DNA of 64,000 nt, taken from Rheinheimera sp. D18 (lineage in GTDB: Bacteria; Pseudomonadota; Gammaproteobacteria; Enterobacterales; Alteromonadaceae). Where the stretch lies: NCBI RefSeq assembly GCF_004345025.1, contig NZ_CP037745.1, forward strand, positions 2,914,001 to 2,978,000, written 5' to 3'. How positions within the stretch are numbered: position 1 is the stretch's first letter; the number at the start of each line of letters is the position of its first letter. A program made the position numbers and the translations under genes. The notes under the pieces are model-generated. The model worked only from the letters and a program-made list of their open reading frames with translations. It did not search any database and was not told where the DNA came from. Shown here in pieces: positions 18,471 through 27,680 of this stretch.

Positions 18471-21443
18471 ATGACACAACAGAAACTGAAATACCTACGC
18501 CGTTCCGCCTTAGCAATATTTATTACCGCCGCACTTAGCCAGAATATGGCCTATGCCGATTTATCTGTCGGGTCTATTTTTGGCCAGACTGACACCGGCG
18601 TCACCATTTCGGTAAAAAATCTAGAAACCGGTTTAAAACGTGAACTCACCTCCGACAATAGCGGCCGATTTAATTTCTCACAATTACCCAGTGGCCGTTA
18701 TCAAGTAGTGGCCAAAGGCGTAACCCGCGAAGTTGTGGTTGGTATAGGCACAGGTACGCCGGTCAGTTTCAGTGATGACGCCATGGAGCGTATTTCTGTT
18801 GTTGGCTCAACCATTAGCCCTATTGATACCTCATCAGTGGAGTCGAGCACGGTATTTACCGCCGCACAAATGGAGCGCTTACCCATCGGCCGTGATATTA
18901 GCGATGTCGCCTTATTGGCACCGGGCACGGTTCGCGGCGACAGTGGTTTTGGTAAGCTGGCCTCTTTTGGTGGCTCGTCGGTGGCCGAAAACGGCTACTA
19001 CATCAATGGTTTTGACGTTACCAACGCGCGTACATTTTTATCATACGGCCGTGTACCCTTTGATGCCATTGGCGAGCAAGAAATAAAAACCGGTGGCTTT
19101 GGCGCTGAGTATGGCCGCGCTCTGGGTGGTGTAGTAAATATTGTGACCAAACGCGGTACTAACGACTGGAAATTTAACGGCTCTGTGGTTTGGTCACCTT
19201 CCGACTTAGCCGCCTCAGGTAAAGATGTCATCAGCCGCACAGGTGTTGCAGGCGAGCGCAGTTATTACTCAGCCTATCGTTCAGCCGATCAGCAAGATGA
19301 GTTGTCTTATAGCATATCGGGTGGCGGTGCCATACTGCAGGACAAACTGTTTTTTTACGGCATGCTTGAAGGTAAAAAAGACAGCTTTGATTCATACGGC
19401 ACCGATCGCAGCACCGCAGGTGACAACAGCTCGCCTAACGGCTTAGTGAAGTTTGACTGGTATATCACCGACAACCATATTTTAGAAGTTACCGGTATTC
19501 GTAACGTTGAAAAAACCGATTATGTTGATTACCTAAATCCTGAAGATCGCTATTTTACCGGCCAACATGGTAACGAACGTGTACGTTATACCGAGCGTAA
19601 CGGCGGTGAAATTTTAATTGGTAAATATACCGGCAATTTAACTGAAGACTTTACCATTGGTGTATTAGTTGGCCGTTTAACCAATGATTCTGGCTATATT
19701 ACGCCAGATCCATTAGCCGGTGACGAGTGCCCATTAGTTGACGTTTATGATCAAGATACCGACGACGTAATAGACGTTGGTTGTTGGAACAATATTAACG
19801 TGCGTTCGCTGGCTTTTGGCCCAGATAACGACGAGCGAAAAGCGCTACGCTTTGATGCTGAATGGCGTATTGGTGAGCATACGTTGCGTTTTGGTTATGA
19901 CGACGAAACCTTTACCTCGCGCATTGCCGGTGCTGAATATTCTGGCGGCGTATTTTACCGCCGCTATACGCCAGTAGATTTTGCCGATCGCTGGAATGGT
20001 GTTGATATACCTGCCGATGCGCATGTCGTGCGCAAACGCACCCGCACGTCGCCATCAGGCCGTTACGAAGTAAAAAACTCGGCGTTTTACATTGAAGACA
20101 GCTTTTACGTTACCGACAGCGTGATGATTTACGCTGGCCTGCGCAGTGAGTCGTTTGACAACTTAAACGCCGATGGTGTGTCGTTTGTGGATGCGAAAAA
20201 CATGATAGCGCCACGTTTAGGTTTTGTTTGGGACGTAAACGGCGATGCCAGCTCTAAACTGTATGCCAACGCTGGCCGTTACTATATTCCTATTGCTGCC
20301 AACACCAATATCCGCGCCTCTAACTGGCAGTATGTCACGACAGAATATTATCTGTACGATGGCCTAGTTGACCCTGCAACTCAGGCGCCACTGCAATTAG
20401 GTGACAAGCTTGGCTCTACTTTAACCAGCGGCCGTAATACCTCGCCTGATCCGGCCACGGTGGCTTCGGCAAACTTAGAGCCTATGATGCAAGACGAGTT
20501 AATTTTAGGCTACCAGCGCCAACTGTCTGACTTATGGACCGGCGGTGTTAGCTTTATTTATCGTGAAGTGAAAAATGGTGTCGACGATTACTGTGGCCGC
20601 CAAGCGTTTATCAACTTTGCTGACGATCAAGGCTACAGCGACTTTGATGCTGATTCATTAGCTACCTGCATCATTTTAAACCCAGGTAGAGACTTAGAAA
20701 TGGATATGGACGTGGCTGGCGATGGCGTATTAAAACGCGTTACCGTGCCTAACTCTTATCTGCAATTAGACAGCTATAAACGGACTTATCAAGCGTTAGA
20801 GTTTAACGTTGAGCGCGCCAGCGATAACGGCTGGTACATGCAAGGCAGTTACGTTTGGGCAAAAAGCCAAGGTAATAGCGAAGGCTTAGTGAATAGCTGG
20901 CTAGAGTCTGAGTCGCCGGGTTTAACCAACGATTTTGACCACAAAGTGTTTGTTGATGGCACCGACGGCTACCTGTCAAACGACCGTCGTCACACCGTTA
21001 AACTATTTGGTGGCTACGAGCTAACCGAGCAACTAGAAATATCGGCCAACGTGCTGGTGCAATCAGGCCGTCCGGTTAGCTGCTTTGGTTATCCTCCGTT
21101 TGCCGAAGACGATCCCGAATATGAGGTATTTGAGCGCTATGCCGCGTCTAGCCTGTATTGTCGCAATGCCACGGGCGAGCAAGAATTAACGCAACGTGGC
21201 CAGTTTGGCCGCACACCTTGGACCTACTCGGTAAATTTAGGCCTATCGTATCGTCCAGACTGGGCAAAAGGCCTATTACTGCAAGCCAACGTGTTTAACG
21301 TATTAAATATGGGCCGAGTAACCGAATACAATGAAAAAGGTGACTTATCGCTGGAAGACGCCGGACAAAACCCGAACTTCTTAAACGACCAAAACTATCA
21401 GAGCCCGCGCTCTGTGCGTTTAACCGCGCGTTACTCATTCTAA
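18471..21443 (+). CDS. TonB-dependent receptor with carboxypeptidase-regulatory-like N-terminal domain (Oar-like)
   Basis: A 990-residue outer-membrane receptor. After the signal peptide (ALAIFITAALSQNMAYA) comes an 80-residue CarboxypepD_reg-like domain (VKNLETGLKRELTSDNSGRF, LPSGRYQVVA). A TonB-box/plug follows (MERISVVGS, DISDVALLAPG, GFGAEYGRALGGVVNIVTKRGTN), then a large barrel ending RSVRLTARYSF. Oar-like receptors import or bind large peptides and proteins. Its place in front of an exported cyanophycinase and a dipeptide-degrading enzyme suggests that it takes up cyanophycin fragments (Asp-Arg peptides). A TAACATG start with a PuGGAG (CCGGAG at 18457-18462) is present. A hairpin after the stop may partly terminate the transcript. 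Confidence 0.9.
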   Translation: MTQQKLKYLRRSALAIFITAALSQNMAYADLSVGSIFGQTDTGVTISVKNLETGLKRELTSDNSGRFNFSQLPSGRYQVVAKGVTREVVVGIGTGTPVSFSDDAMERISVVGSTISPIDTSSVESSTVFTAAQMERLPIGRDISDVALLAPGTVRGDSGFGKLASFGGSSVAENGYYINGFDVTNARTFLSYGRVPFDAIGEQEIKTGGFGAEYGRALGGVVNIVTKRGTNDWKFNGSVVWSPSDLAASGKDVISRTGVAGERSYYSAYRSADQQDELSYSISGGGAILQDKLFFYGMLEGKKDSFDSYGTDRSTAGDNSSPNGLVKFDWYITDNHILEVTGIRNVEKTDYVDYLNPEDRYFTGQHGNERVRYTERNGGEILIGKYTGNLTEDFTIGVLVGRLTNDSGYITPDPLAGDECPLVDVYDQDTDDVIDVGCWNNINVRSLAFGPDNDERKALRFDAEWRIGEHTLRFGYDDETFTSRIAGAEYSGGVFYRRYTPVDFADRWNGVDIPADAHVVRKRTRTSPSGRYEVKNSAFYIEDSFYVTDSVMIYAGLRSESFDNLNADGVSFVDAKNMIAPRLGFVWDVNGDASSKLYANAGRYYIPIAANTNIRASNWQYVTTEYYLYDGLVDPATQAPLQLGDKLGSTLTSGRNTSPDPATVASANLEPMMQDELILGYQRQLSDLWTGGVSFIYREVKNGVDDYCGRQAFINFADDQGYSDFDADSLATCIILNPGRDLEMDMDVAGDGVLKRVTVPNSYLQLDSYKRTYQALEFNVERASDNGWYMQGSYVWAKSQGNSEGLVNSWLESESPGLTNDFDHKVFVDGTDGYLSNDRRHTVKLFGGYELTEQLEISANVLVQSGRPVSCFGYPPFAEDDPEYEVFERYAASSLYCRNATGEQELTQRGQFGRTPWTYSVNLGLSYRPDWAKGLLLQANVFNVLNMGRVTEYNEKGDLSLEDAGQNPNFLNDQNYQSPRSVRLTARYSF

Positions 21444-21466
21444 ACACTCGCTTTAAAATTAAGGCA

Positions 21467-21489
21467 GGGCTGTGTAAACAGCCCGTCTT
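21467..21489 (+). terminator. Hairpin with T tract after the TonB receptor gene
   Basis: GGGCTG (21467-21472) pairs with CAGCCC (21479-21484), with loop TGTAAA, followed by GTCTTTTTG. It is a short intrinsic terminator or attenuator that would lower expression of the downstream enzymes relative to the receptor. Confidence 0.6.
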
Positions 21490-21543
21490 TTTGTTCGGTT
21501 GCGCTATATGTTATAGCCAACAATGCCAACGGGATCTGATGTC

Positions 21544-23277
21544 ATGTTTAATCAAACCAAGAACCAACGCTTATTCCTACGCCCACAACTGTTACTGCCG
21601 TTAGCGTTGTGTTTCGCCGCTTACGTGCAAGCAATAGAGCCGACTACAAACAGTGTTACCGGCAAAGAGCTCTGGTTATTTGGTGGCGGTGAGCCTATTT
21701 GTTCCAGCGTAGAAATAACGCGCTGCGCGCCCGATAAACAACTCGCAGCCGATGCGTACTTTTCGCAACAACACGCGGTACGCGAAAAACACTTTCGGCC
21801 AGAACCACAAACGTTAAATGAATTAACAGCCCTAACCGCATGGCCCGCCAGCAACGCTCGACAGCAGCAAGTTAAACCTGAGTTACTGACGCAGTTGCAG
21901 CAGATGCTCAATAAAAGCTGGCCAGAAGATAGCTGGTATAGCCAATTTAAAGCCTTTGATTTATCAGACGATGAGCAAAACTTACTCGACGATATATTTG
22001 AACAGCGCCCAGTACTGCAAGATGGCAGCACCGCGCAGGTTAAAGTGTATTTTGATGGCACTGAGCTCTATGTACAGCAGATGTTTCAGCACTTTATTCA
22101 GTCTGCAAAAAACCGCGCCATAGCGCGGGCTAAACAGCTAAATGCTGCCGCAGCACAACAAGCGTTAACGCAAAAACCTACACTGGTATTAATTACCGCT
22201 TCATCGAATAGCTCTATGGATTGGGTCGATTATTATCTGCAATTATTTAACGCCGCAGGAGCCAATGCGGTGTGGCTACCCATTGAACCTGCGCTAGTAC
22301 AAGAGGGCAATTGCGAGACGTTAGATCAAGACCGATTTCGCTGGAATGGCCAATATAAACGCGCCGCACGCTATCCAGAGCTAGCCGCTTATCAACAGAA
22401 AATGTGCCGTGAGCCGGCGCTAATGACGCAATTACTTGAGCAAGCCGACGCCATTTTTATTAACGGTGGTGATCAGTCGCACACCATGCGCAGCTTACAG
22501 AAAAAACCGGGCGAATTTACTGAACTAGCACAGCTACTGCACCAACGCATTAATGCCGGTGTACCGCTGGCCGGTTCTAGTGCCGGCACTGCGGTGCAAT
22601 CGGGACATCCGGTAAAAAACTTCCCCATGATCAGTGGCGGCCAAACCAGTAAAGCCTTGCGCTATGGCGCCTATGCTGACGAACCTAATGCCCCTTTGTG
22701 CCAGTTTCACCAAAGCTGTAGCTCTAAGCTAGACAGCAGCTTGTTAACCTATCGCGTAGCAGGAGGCTTACAGTCTTTTACGTTAGGTGTTACCGACACC
22801 CATTTTCGTGAGCGCAACCGCGAAGGCCGGCTATTACGCTTACTCATCGATACCAATACCAATTTTGGCTTTGGCATGGATGAAGCTACCGCACTGCGCG
22901 CCAACTTTACTACTCCAGACAGCGCACAGCTGCAGGTTGAAGGTCGAGGCGGTGTCTGGATAGCTGACGTTAGCGCAGCAAAAGCTAAAGCAAGAAAGCT
23001 AGGCGATAAAACCCTAGGCTGGGCGGCAACGGGCATGACATTTAGCCGTTTACTGGCAGGCGACACCGCCTATTTTCAAAATGGCATACAGCAAGCAACC
23101 TTACAATGCGATGCATTAGCCTTGGTTGATAACAACCTCGTTGCTGCCGACACCTACAACAAAACCGATGGCCGAGTTTGGCAAGCTAAACCGGGAACCG
23201 TTGAAGCGTGCAAGCGTGCCGATGGTCGGTGGCGTTACCTAAACTTACCCATGAGTTTGCAGGTGAACTATGAGTAA
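21544..23277 (+). CDS. Exported cyanophycinase (peptidase S51-like)
   Basis: The product is a serine exopeptidase-type enzyme that would cut cyanophycin (multi-L-arginyl-poly-Asp) to beta-Asp-Arg dipeptides. The S51 core has IFINGGDQSHTMRSL and the nucleophile elbow PLAGSSAGTAVQSG (Ser at about residue 346), then GFGMDEATAL and a late GVWIADV segment. An N-terminal hydrophobic signal (LLLPLALCFAAYVQA) makes it periplasmic or secreted, unlike intracellular CphB. At about 577 residues it is much longer than CphB because of roughly 200 extra N-terminal residues. I prefer the ATG at 21544 over 21523 because it puts the signal closer to the start; ribosome-binding evidence is weak for both. It overlaps the YfcC gene by eight bases. 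Confidence 0.85.
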   Translation: MFNQTKNQRLFLRPQLLLPLALCFAAYVQAIEPTTNSVTGKELWLFGGGEPICSSVEITRCAPDKQLAADAYFSQQHAVREKHFRPEPQTLNELTALTAWPASNARQQQVKPELLTQLQQMLNKSWPEDSWYSQFKAFDLSDDEQNLLDDIFEQRPVLQDGSTAQVKVYFDGTELYVQQMFQHFIQSAKNRAIARAKQLNAAAAQQALTQKPTLVLITASSNSSMDWVDYYLQLFNAAGANAVWLPIEPALVQEGNCETLDQDRFRWNGQYKRAARYPELAAYQQKMCREPALMTQLLEQADAIFINGGDQSHTMRSLQKKPGEFTELAQLLHQRINAGVPLAGSSAGTAVQSGHPVKNFPMISGGQTSKALRYGAYADEPNAPLCQFHQSCSSKLDSSLLTYRVAGGLQSFTLGVTDTHFRERNREGRLLRLLIDTNTNFGFGMDEATALRANFTTPDSAQLQVEGRGGVWIADVSAAKAKARKLGDKTLGWAATGMTFSRLLAGDTAYFQNGIQQATLQCDALALVDNNLVAADTYNKTDGRVWQAKPGTVEACKRADGRWRYLNLPMSLQVNYE

Positions 23278-24718
23278 GCTGCCAGCAGAGTCAATAAATA
23301 GCGGCTGGCGCATGCCAGACACCTTGCTTATTGTGTTTGCGGTGCTGCTTTGCTCTGCGTTACTCACCTTAATTGTGCCACAAGGCCAGTTTGATACCGC
23401 GCTAGATACCAATACCGGGCGGCAGTTATTAGTTGCCGATAGCTACCGTAGCGCATTTAATGGCGAGCCGCAGGCAGTATCATTATTTGCCGATGGCGAA
23501 AAAACCGGTGTGCTTACGGCATTTTTCGATGGCATGACCTCAGGCTCTAGAAATGGCTCAGCTATTGGCGTAATTATTTTTATTCTCCTAGTCGGCGGCA
23601 GTTTTGGCGTGTTACTGCGCACCGGCGCCGTTGACGAACTATTAAAGCTGCTAATTAGCAAAATGCAGCACAAAGCCCGTTATTTACTGCCAATTATGGC
23701 GCTGTTTTTCTCTCTCGGTGGCGCTATTTTTGGTATGGGTGAAGAAGCCATGGCCTTTGCTATCTTACTTGTGCCGCTAGTTCGCATGCTGGGCTATGAC
23801 TCGATTACCGCAGTATTATTAACCTATGGTGCCACTCAAATTGGTTTTGCCACCTCGTGGATGAACCCGTTTTCTGTTGCTATCGCCCAAAGCATTGCTG
23901 GCTTACAGCCTTTATCTGGCTCTGGTTTTCGTATTGCCATGTGGTTGGTATTCACCTTAATTTATATCGCGTGGTTTATTTGGCGCGCCGAACGGCTTAG
24001 ACGTAAAGCGGATATAAAAACTGACTTTGAAATTAGCCATCAATTTCGCTGGGGCCATTCACTAGTGGTGCTCACGTTAGTAGGCGGCATGGTGTGGGTG
24101 GTGTGGGGTGTCGTAATGCAGGGCTATTTTTTGCGTGAAATTGCCACACAGTTTTTTGTTATGGCCATTATTAGTATGACCTTAGGCACTGTGCTTAAGC
24201 TTAATAGCGCCAGCTTAAATGATTACGTCGACGCCTTTAAAACCGGCGCCAATCAACTGCTTCCGGCCGCATTAGTGGTGGGCATAGCACAAGGTATTAT
24301 TTTACTGCTTGGCGGCACCAACCCTGAGCAACCCACTATTTTAAATACCATGCTGCATTACGCCGCCACCAGTATTAACGGCCATTCCGAGCTATTTGCT
24401 GCACAGGCCATGTTAGTGTTTCAAAGTGGCTTTAATTTCTTTGTTACTTCTGGCTCCGGCCAAGCCGCACTGACTATGCCGCTCATGGCACCGCTATCTG
24501 ACTTAGTCGGTGTTAGTCGGCAAATTGCCGTTTTAGCGTTTCAACTCGGCGATGGTTTAGCTCATCTATTTTATCCCACATCAGCCGCGTTAATGGGCAC
24601 CTTAGCTATTGCTGGCGTTGAATTTACGCAGTGGCTACGCGCTATGTGGCCGTTATGGTTATTACTAACAACAATGAGCATGCTGACAATGTTTGTCGCC
24701 GTTGCCATAGGTTATTAA
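23270..24718 (+). CDS. YfcC-family inner-membrane carrier
   Basis: A 482-residue polytopic protein of the YfcC/DcuC-related family. It starts WRMPDTLLIVFAVLLCSALL and TLIVPQGQFD, typical of YfcC proteins. It has NGSAIGVIIFILLVGGSFGVL, GMGEEAMAFAILLVPLVRMLGYD and NFFVTSGSGQAALTMPLMAP, conserved in this family of putative basic amino-acid or dipeptide carriers. The start overlaps the cyanophycinase stop by eight bases and the isoaspartyl dipeptidase begins 33 bases after its stop, so all three are one operon. The simplest model is import of beta-Asp-Arg (or released arginine) into the cytoplasm for the dipeptidase. No member of this operon type is known to me to have a proven substrate. Confidence 0.85.
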   Translation: MSKLPAESINSGWRMPDTLLIVFAVLLCSALLTLIVPQGQFDTALDTNTGRQLLVADSYRSAFNGEPQAVSLFADGEKTGVLTAFFDGMTSGSRNGSAIGVIIFILLVGGSFGVLLRTGAVDELLKLLISKMQHKARYLLPIMALFFSLGGAIFGMGEEAMAFAILLVPLVRMLGYDSITAVLLTYGATQIGFATSWMNPFSVAIAQSIAGLQPLSGSGFRIAMWLVFTLIYIAWFIWRAERLRRKADIKTDFEISHQFRWGHSLVVLTLVGGMVWVVWGVVMQGYFLREIATQFFVMAIISMTLGTVLKLNSASLNDYVDAFKTGANQLLPAALVVGIAQGIILLLGGTNPEQPTILNTMLHYAATSINGHSELFAAQAMLVFQSGFNFFVTSGSGQAALTMPLMAPLSDLVGVSRQIAVLAFQLGDGLAHLFYPTSAALMGTLAIAGVEFTQWLRAMWPLWLLLTTMSMLTMFVAVAIGY

Positions 24719-24751
24719 CGGCTGTTGTCAGCCAATGAAGAAGAGATTTTT

Positions 24752-25921
24752 ATGATCACCAGAATAGTAAACGGGATCTGTTATTCGCCAGAACCTTTAG
24801 GCCAAACTGATTTATTAGTAGCCGGCCAGCAAATAGCCGCATTAGGTGAGCAAGCAACACTGCAAGGTGACATAGTGCAAACGGTAGACGCTAGCGACTG
24901 CTGGGTTGTACCTGGTTTAGTTGATTCATTAGCACATATTATTGGCGGCGGCGGTGAAGGCGGGTTTCGCAGCCGCACTTCCGAGCTAAAAGTAGCCGAT
25001 GCTATTGCCGCCGGTGTTACTACCCTCGTTGGCGTGCTAGGCACAGATGCCATTACCCGCACCCTCACCAACCTGCTAGCTAAAGCGCATGCATTAGATG
25101 AAGAAGGCCTAACTTGTTATTGTCACACCGGTTCTTATCAAATCCCAGCCTACACGCTGATGGGGGATTTGCTGCAAGATATCGTGCTAATTGACAAGTT
25201 TATTGGCGTTGGCGAAGTTGCCATTGCTGATCACCGCTCGTCGCAGCCTACGGTACAAGAGTTAGCACGTTTGGCATCACAAGCTCGGGTTGGCGGCATG
25301 CTGGCCGGCAAAGCCGGTATTGTTAGCGTGCACGTTGGCCCCTCGCCTGAAGGCATTGCGCAACTACTGCAAGTGGCAACCACTACCGATATTCCTATCA
25401 CTCAGTTTTATCCCACCCATATGAACCGTAATCAACAGCTACTGCAAATGGGTTTTGCATATATTGCCCAAGGCGGTTATATCGATTTAACCACCAGCAC
25501 CACCGCACAAGATATTGCTATGGGCGAAGTAAAGTGTGCCGACGCACTACTGCAAGCGGTTAACGCCGGCGTTAATCTGCAACATCTGACCTTTTCATCT
25601 GACGCCAATGCTTCGCTGCCGGTATTTGATGCGCAAAATAATTTTATCGGCTTAGGTGAAGGCCGCATTGCCAGCTTATATGAAGAAATGATCGACGCGA
25701 TTCGCCTAGGTGTACCGGTAGAGCACGCACTGCGCGTGGTAACGGCCAACCCTGCGCGCATTTTAAAGTTACCACACAAAGGTAACCTGAAAGTTGGTGC
25801 GGATGCTGACTTATTACTCATAGACAAAACCAGCCTAGAACTCAAAGCCGTCATGGCTAAAGGCCGCTGGCTATTCTCGGATGGCCGCGTATCGGTACAA
25901 CGCAATAGCTTATTTTTTTAA
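24752..25921 (+). CDS. iadA: Isoaspartyl dipeptidase-like amidohydrolase (IadA/M38) with altered metal site
   Basis: A 389-residue cytoplasmic amidohydrolase, the same length as E. coli IadA. The ATG at 24752 follows GAAGAAGAG by five bases; a TTG at 24725 is rejected. IadA signatures are HIIGGGGEGG, GSYQIP, IADHRSS, PTHMNRN and FSSDANAS. It would split beta-Asp-Arg into Asp and Arg after cyanophycinase action. Oddly, the first His of the metal-binding HxH is Leu60 (only His62 remains) and the position of the bridging carboxylated lysine is Glu155; His194, His223 and Asp284 are kept. This resembles the one-metal site of NagA-type amidohydrolases rather than binuclear IadA. Function as a dipeptidase is therefore likely from context but not certain. 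Confidence 0.82.
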   Translation: MITRIVNGICYSPEPLGQTDLLVAGQQIAALGEQATLQGDIVQTVDASDCWVVPGLVDSLAHIIGGGGEGGFRSRTSELKVADAIAAGVTTLVGVLGTDAITRTLTNLLAKAHALDEEGLTCYCHTGSYQIPAYTLMGDLLQDIVLIDKFIGVGEVAIADHRSSQPTVQELARLASQARVGGMLAGKAGIVSVHVGPSPEGIAQLLQVATTTDIPITQFYPTHMNRNQQLLQMGFAYIAQGGYIDLTTSTTAQDIAMGEVKCADALLQAVNAGVNLQHLTFSSDANASLPVFDAQNNFIGLGEGRIASLYEEMIDAIRLGVPVEHALRVVTANPARILKLPHKGNLKVGADADLLLIDKTSLELKAVMAKGRWLFSDGRVSVQRNSLFF

Positions 25922-26076
25922 TACCGCTACGGGCAACGCGCCGCATTTTCAATGCCAAATTACAGGTTAATTTTGTCTATATTAGAATAACTTTAACTAA
26001 ACCAACCGAAGCGACATAACGTATAATCAGCCCATAATTTATGCCGTTGTTGGCTTATGTCGTAAGGAAGTAGTAG

Positions 26077-26715
26077 ATGTCGAGTTTAATTAACAATTTA
26101 GAATGGCGTTATGCCACCAAAAAGTATGACCCAAGCAAAGTTGTTGCCCAAGATAAGGTTGATTTAATACTTGAAGCTATTCGCTTAAGCGCGTCTTCAA
26201 GCGGTTTACAGCCCTATGAAGTCTTGGTGGTTACGAATAACGCCGTGCGTGAACAAATTAAACCGCATGCGTGGAACCAAAGCCAGATCACAGACTGCTC
26301 TCACTTACTGGTATTTGCCGCGTGGGATAACTACACCGCAGAGCGTATTAACCAGATGTTTGATTTAACCAATGATATACGTGGTTTTAAAAACGAAGGT
26401 TGGGAAAACTACCGCAACCAGCTACTTAACACCTACCCGCCGCGCGATGCTGAAACCAACTACCAACATGCTGCGCGTCAAGCATACATTGGTTTAGGTT
26501 CAGCGCTTATTGCTGCAGCAGAGCTAAAAGTAGACAGTACGCCAATAGAAGGTTTTGAGCCGGCTAAAGTAGATGAAATACTAAATTTACAGCAAAAAGG
26601 CTTACGCTCAGTACTGTTAATGCCACTTGGCTACCGTGCTGATGACGGCGACTGGTTGGTTAACCTAACCAAAGTACGCCGCAGTCGCGAGCAGTTTATT
26701 ACGGAAGTAAACTAA
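26077..26715 (+). CDS. NfsB-like nitroreductase family FMN oxidoreductase
   Basis: A 212-residue flavoprotein of the nitroreductase fold. The N-terminal WRYATKKYDPSK and SASSSGLQPYEVLVV segments hold the FMN-phosphate-binding Arg/Lys and Ser-rich loop. The middle AARQAYIGLGSALIAAAEL helix and the C-terminal VLLMPLGYRADDGDW with a final KVRRSREQF arginine pattern complete the FMN site. Members reduce quinones, nitro compounds or enones with NAD(P)H as homodimers. It is a single gene with a GGAAG-containing ribosome site and lies between the cyanophycin locus and yajD. The physiological substrate is unknown. Confidence 0.9.
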   Translation: MSSLINNLEWRYATKKYDPSKVVAQDKVDLILEAIRLSASSSGLQPYEVLVVTNNAVREQIKPHAWNQSQITDCSHLLVFAAWDNYTAERINQMFDLTNDIRGFKNEGWENYRNQLLNTYPPRDAETNYQHAARQAYIGLGSALIAAAELKVDSTPIEGFEPAKVDEILNLQQKGLRSVLLMPLGYRADDGDWLVNLTKVRRSREQFITEVN

Positions 26716-26749
26716 AGCCAATTTAAAGCTCAGCTGCGGTTTTATACGG

Positions 26750-27088
26750 CTATTTAGGCTTATTCAGCAGCGCTTTTAAATCGGCAAACGGGTTATGCGT
26801 GGCCGCGGCTACTTTTTGCTCGGTGGTGCCGCCGTACATAACATATTCGTGATACTTATTGTGCTCATTATCGTGGCAATAAATACACAGTAATTCCCAG
26901 TTGCTACCATCGGCTGGGTTATTGCTGTGGTTATGATCGATATGATGCACCGTTAACTCACGCAACGTCGAATGCACAAATTCCCGAGCACAGCGCCCGC
27001 ACACCCACGGATACATTTTTAACGCCCTGTCACGGTAACCTTGCTCTTGCTGCTGATACGCCTGCGCGCCATTGCTTGTTTTGCTCAT
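26750..27088 (-). CDS. yajD: YajD-family HNH nuclease-like protein
   Basis: A 112-residue protein closely matching E. coli YajD: KMYPWVCGRCAREFVHSTLR, LTVHHIDHNHSNNPADGSN, WELLCIYCHDNEHNKYHE and a C-terminal NPFADLKALL. The CxxC, HHIDHNH and CxxCH residues make a zinc-supported HNH fold. The cellular role is not established. The start is the ATG at 27088 after AGGAC; six residues further upstream have no ribosome site. YajD is a widely conserved core gene, so it marks the end of the left core block before the accessory region. Confidence 0.93.
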   Translation of the reverse strand: MSKTSNGAQAYQQQEQGYRDRALKMYPWVCGRCAREFVHSTLRELTVHHIDHNHSNNPADGSNWELLCIYCHDNEHNKYHEYVMYGGTTEQKVAAATHNPFADLKALLNKPK

Positions 27089-27255
27089 AATTGTCCTGAT
27101 TAACATACTCTAATAACCCAGTTCAACCTTTACTAGCTAACTGGTTTTCGACCAATTTTAACAGTGTTTAGTACTGAAGCAATGATTGTTCATTTCACAA
27201 TTTACATTTATATTTATATTGTTACGATTGAGTAATCGAAGCAAGGAGATAACCT

Positions 27256-27357
27256 ATGAGTGTACAGACGTATTCAATCGTTATCACTGTAGTAATGTTA
27301 GCAGCCATTGCAGGTGTGTTATACGCTGCACACCACATCGGCAAGAAAAAACTCTAG
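27256..27357 (+). CDS. 33-residue single-span membrane peptide
   Basis: An AAGGAGAT ribosome site (27243-27250) five bases from the ATG supports translation. The peptide has a short polar N-terminus (MSVQTYS), one hydrophobic span (about residues 8-25, IVITVVMLAAIAGVLYAA) and a basic tail (HHIGKKKL). It resembles other small inner-membrane peptides in size and layout only. I do not recognise it and no partner is evident; yajD is divergent from it. It is too short for ordinary gene calls. Confidence 0.55.
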   Translation: MSVQTYSIVITVVMLAAIAGVLYAAHHIGKKKL

Positions 27358-27493
27358 AGCAATTAATCAAAAAACATTGGCAAATGTACCCATAAAATGT
27401 CGTATAACTGGGTTATGCCTGCAACCGAAAACTTATTTAAAAAGTGGATGAATAGTCGGATCAACCGTATTGTTATTAAACTTTTAGAGTGAC

Positions 27494-27665
27494 ATGGATA
27501 TACTCAGAGATACGCTAAATACTGAGCATTGGCTAACCAGCGAACAAGCACAAAAGCACAAAAGCACTCCGGGTATCAGCTTGTCAGCTTATGCACTTAA
27601 GATTAGCTGGTGCACTACGTTTTCGAAAAGATGGTAATCGCTATTTTTACCTACTACCAAAATAG
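27494..27665 (+). pseudogene. Frameshifted small gene at the edge of the defence island
   Basis: From the ATG at 27494 one frame reads MDILRDTLNTEHWLTSEQAQ and continues to LSAYALK. The adjacent frame then reads LRLAGALRFRKDGNRYFYLLPK and stops at 27663-27665, 15 bases before the M15-like gene. The two parts join naturally across a shift near 27600, and a CACAAAAG duplication (27550-27564) may be a second lesion. The intact product would be about 55 residues and resembles small DNA-binding/excisionase-like proteins in layout only. Confidence 0.35.
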
Positions 27666-27680
27666 GGATAGTTTTATATC

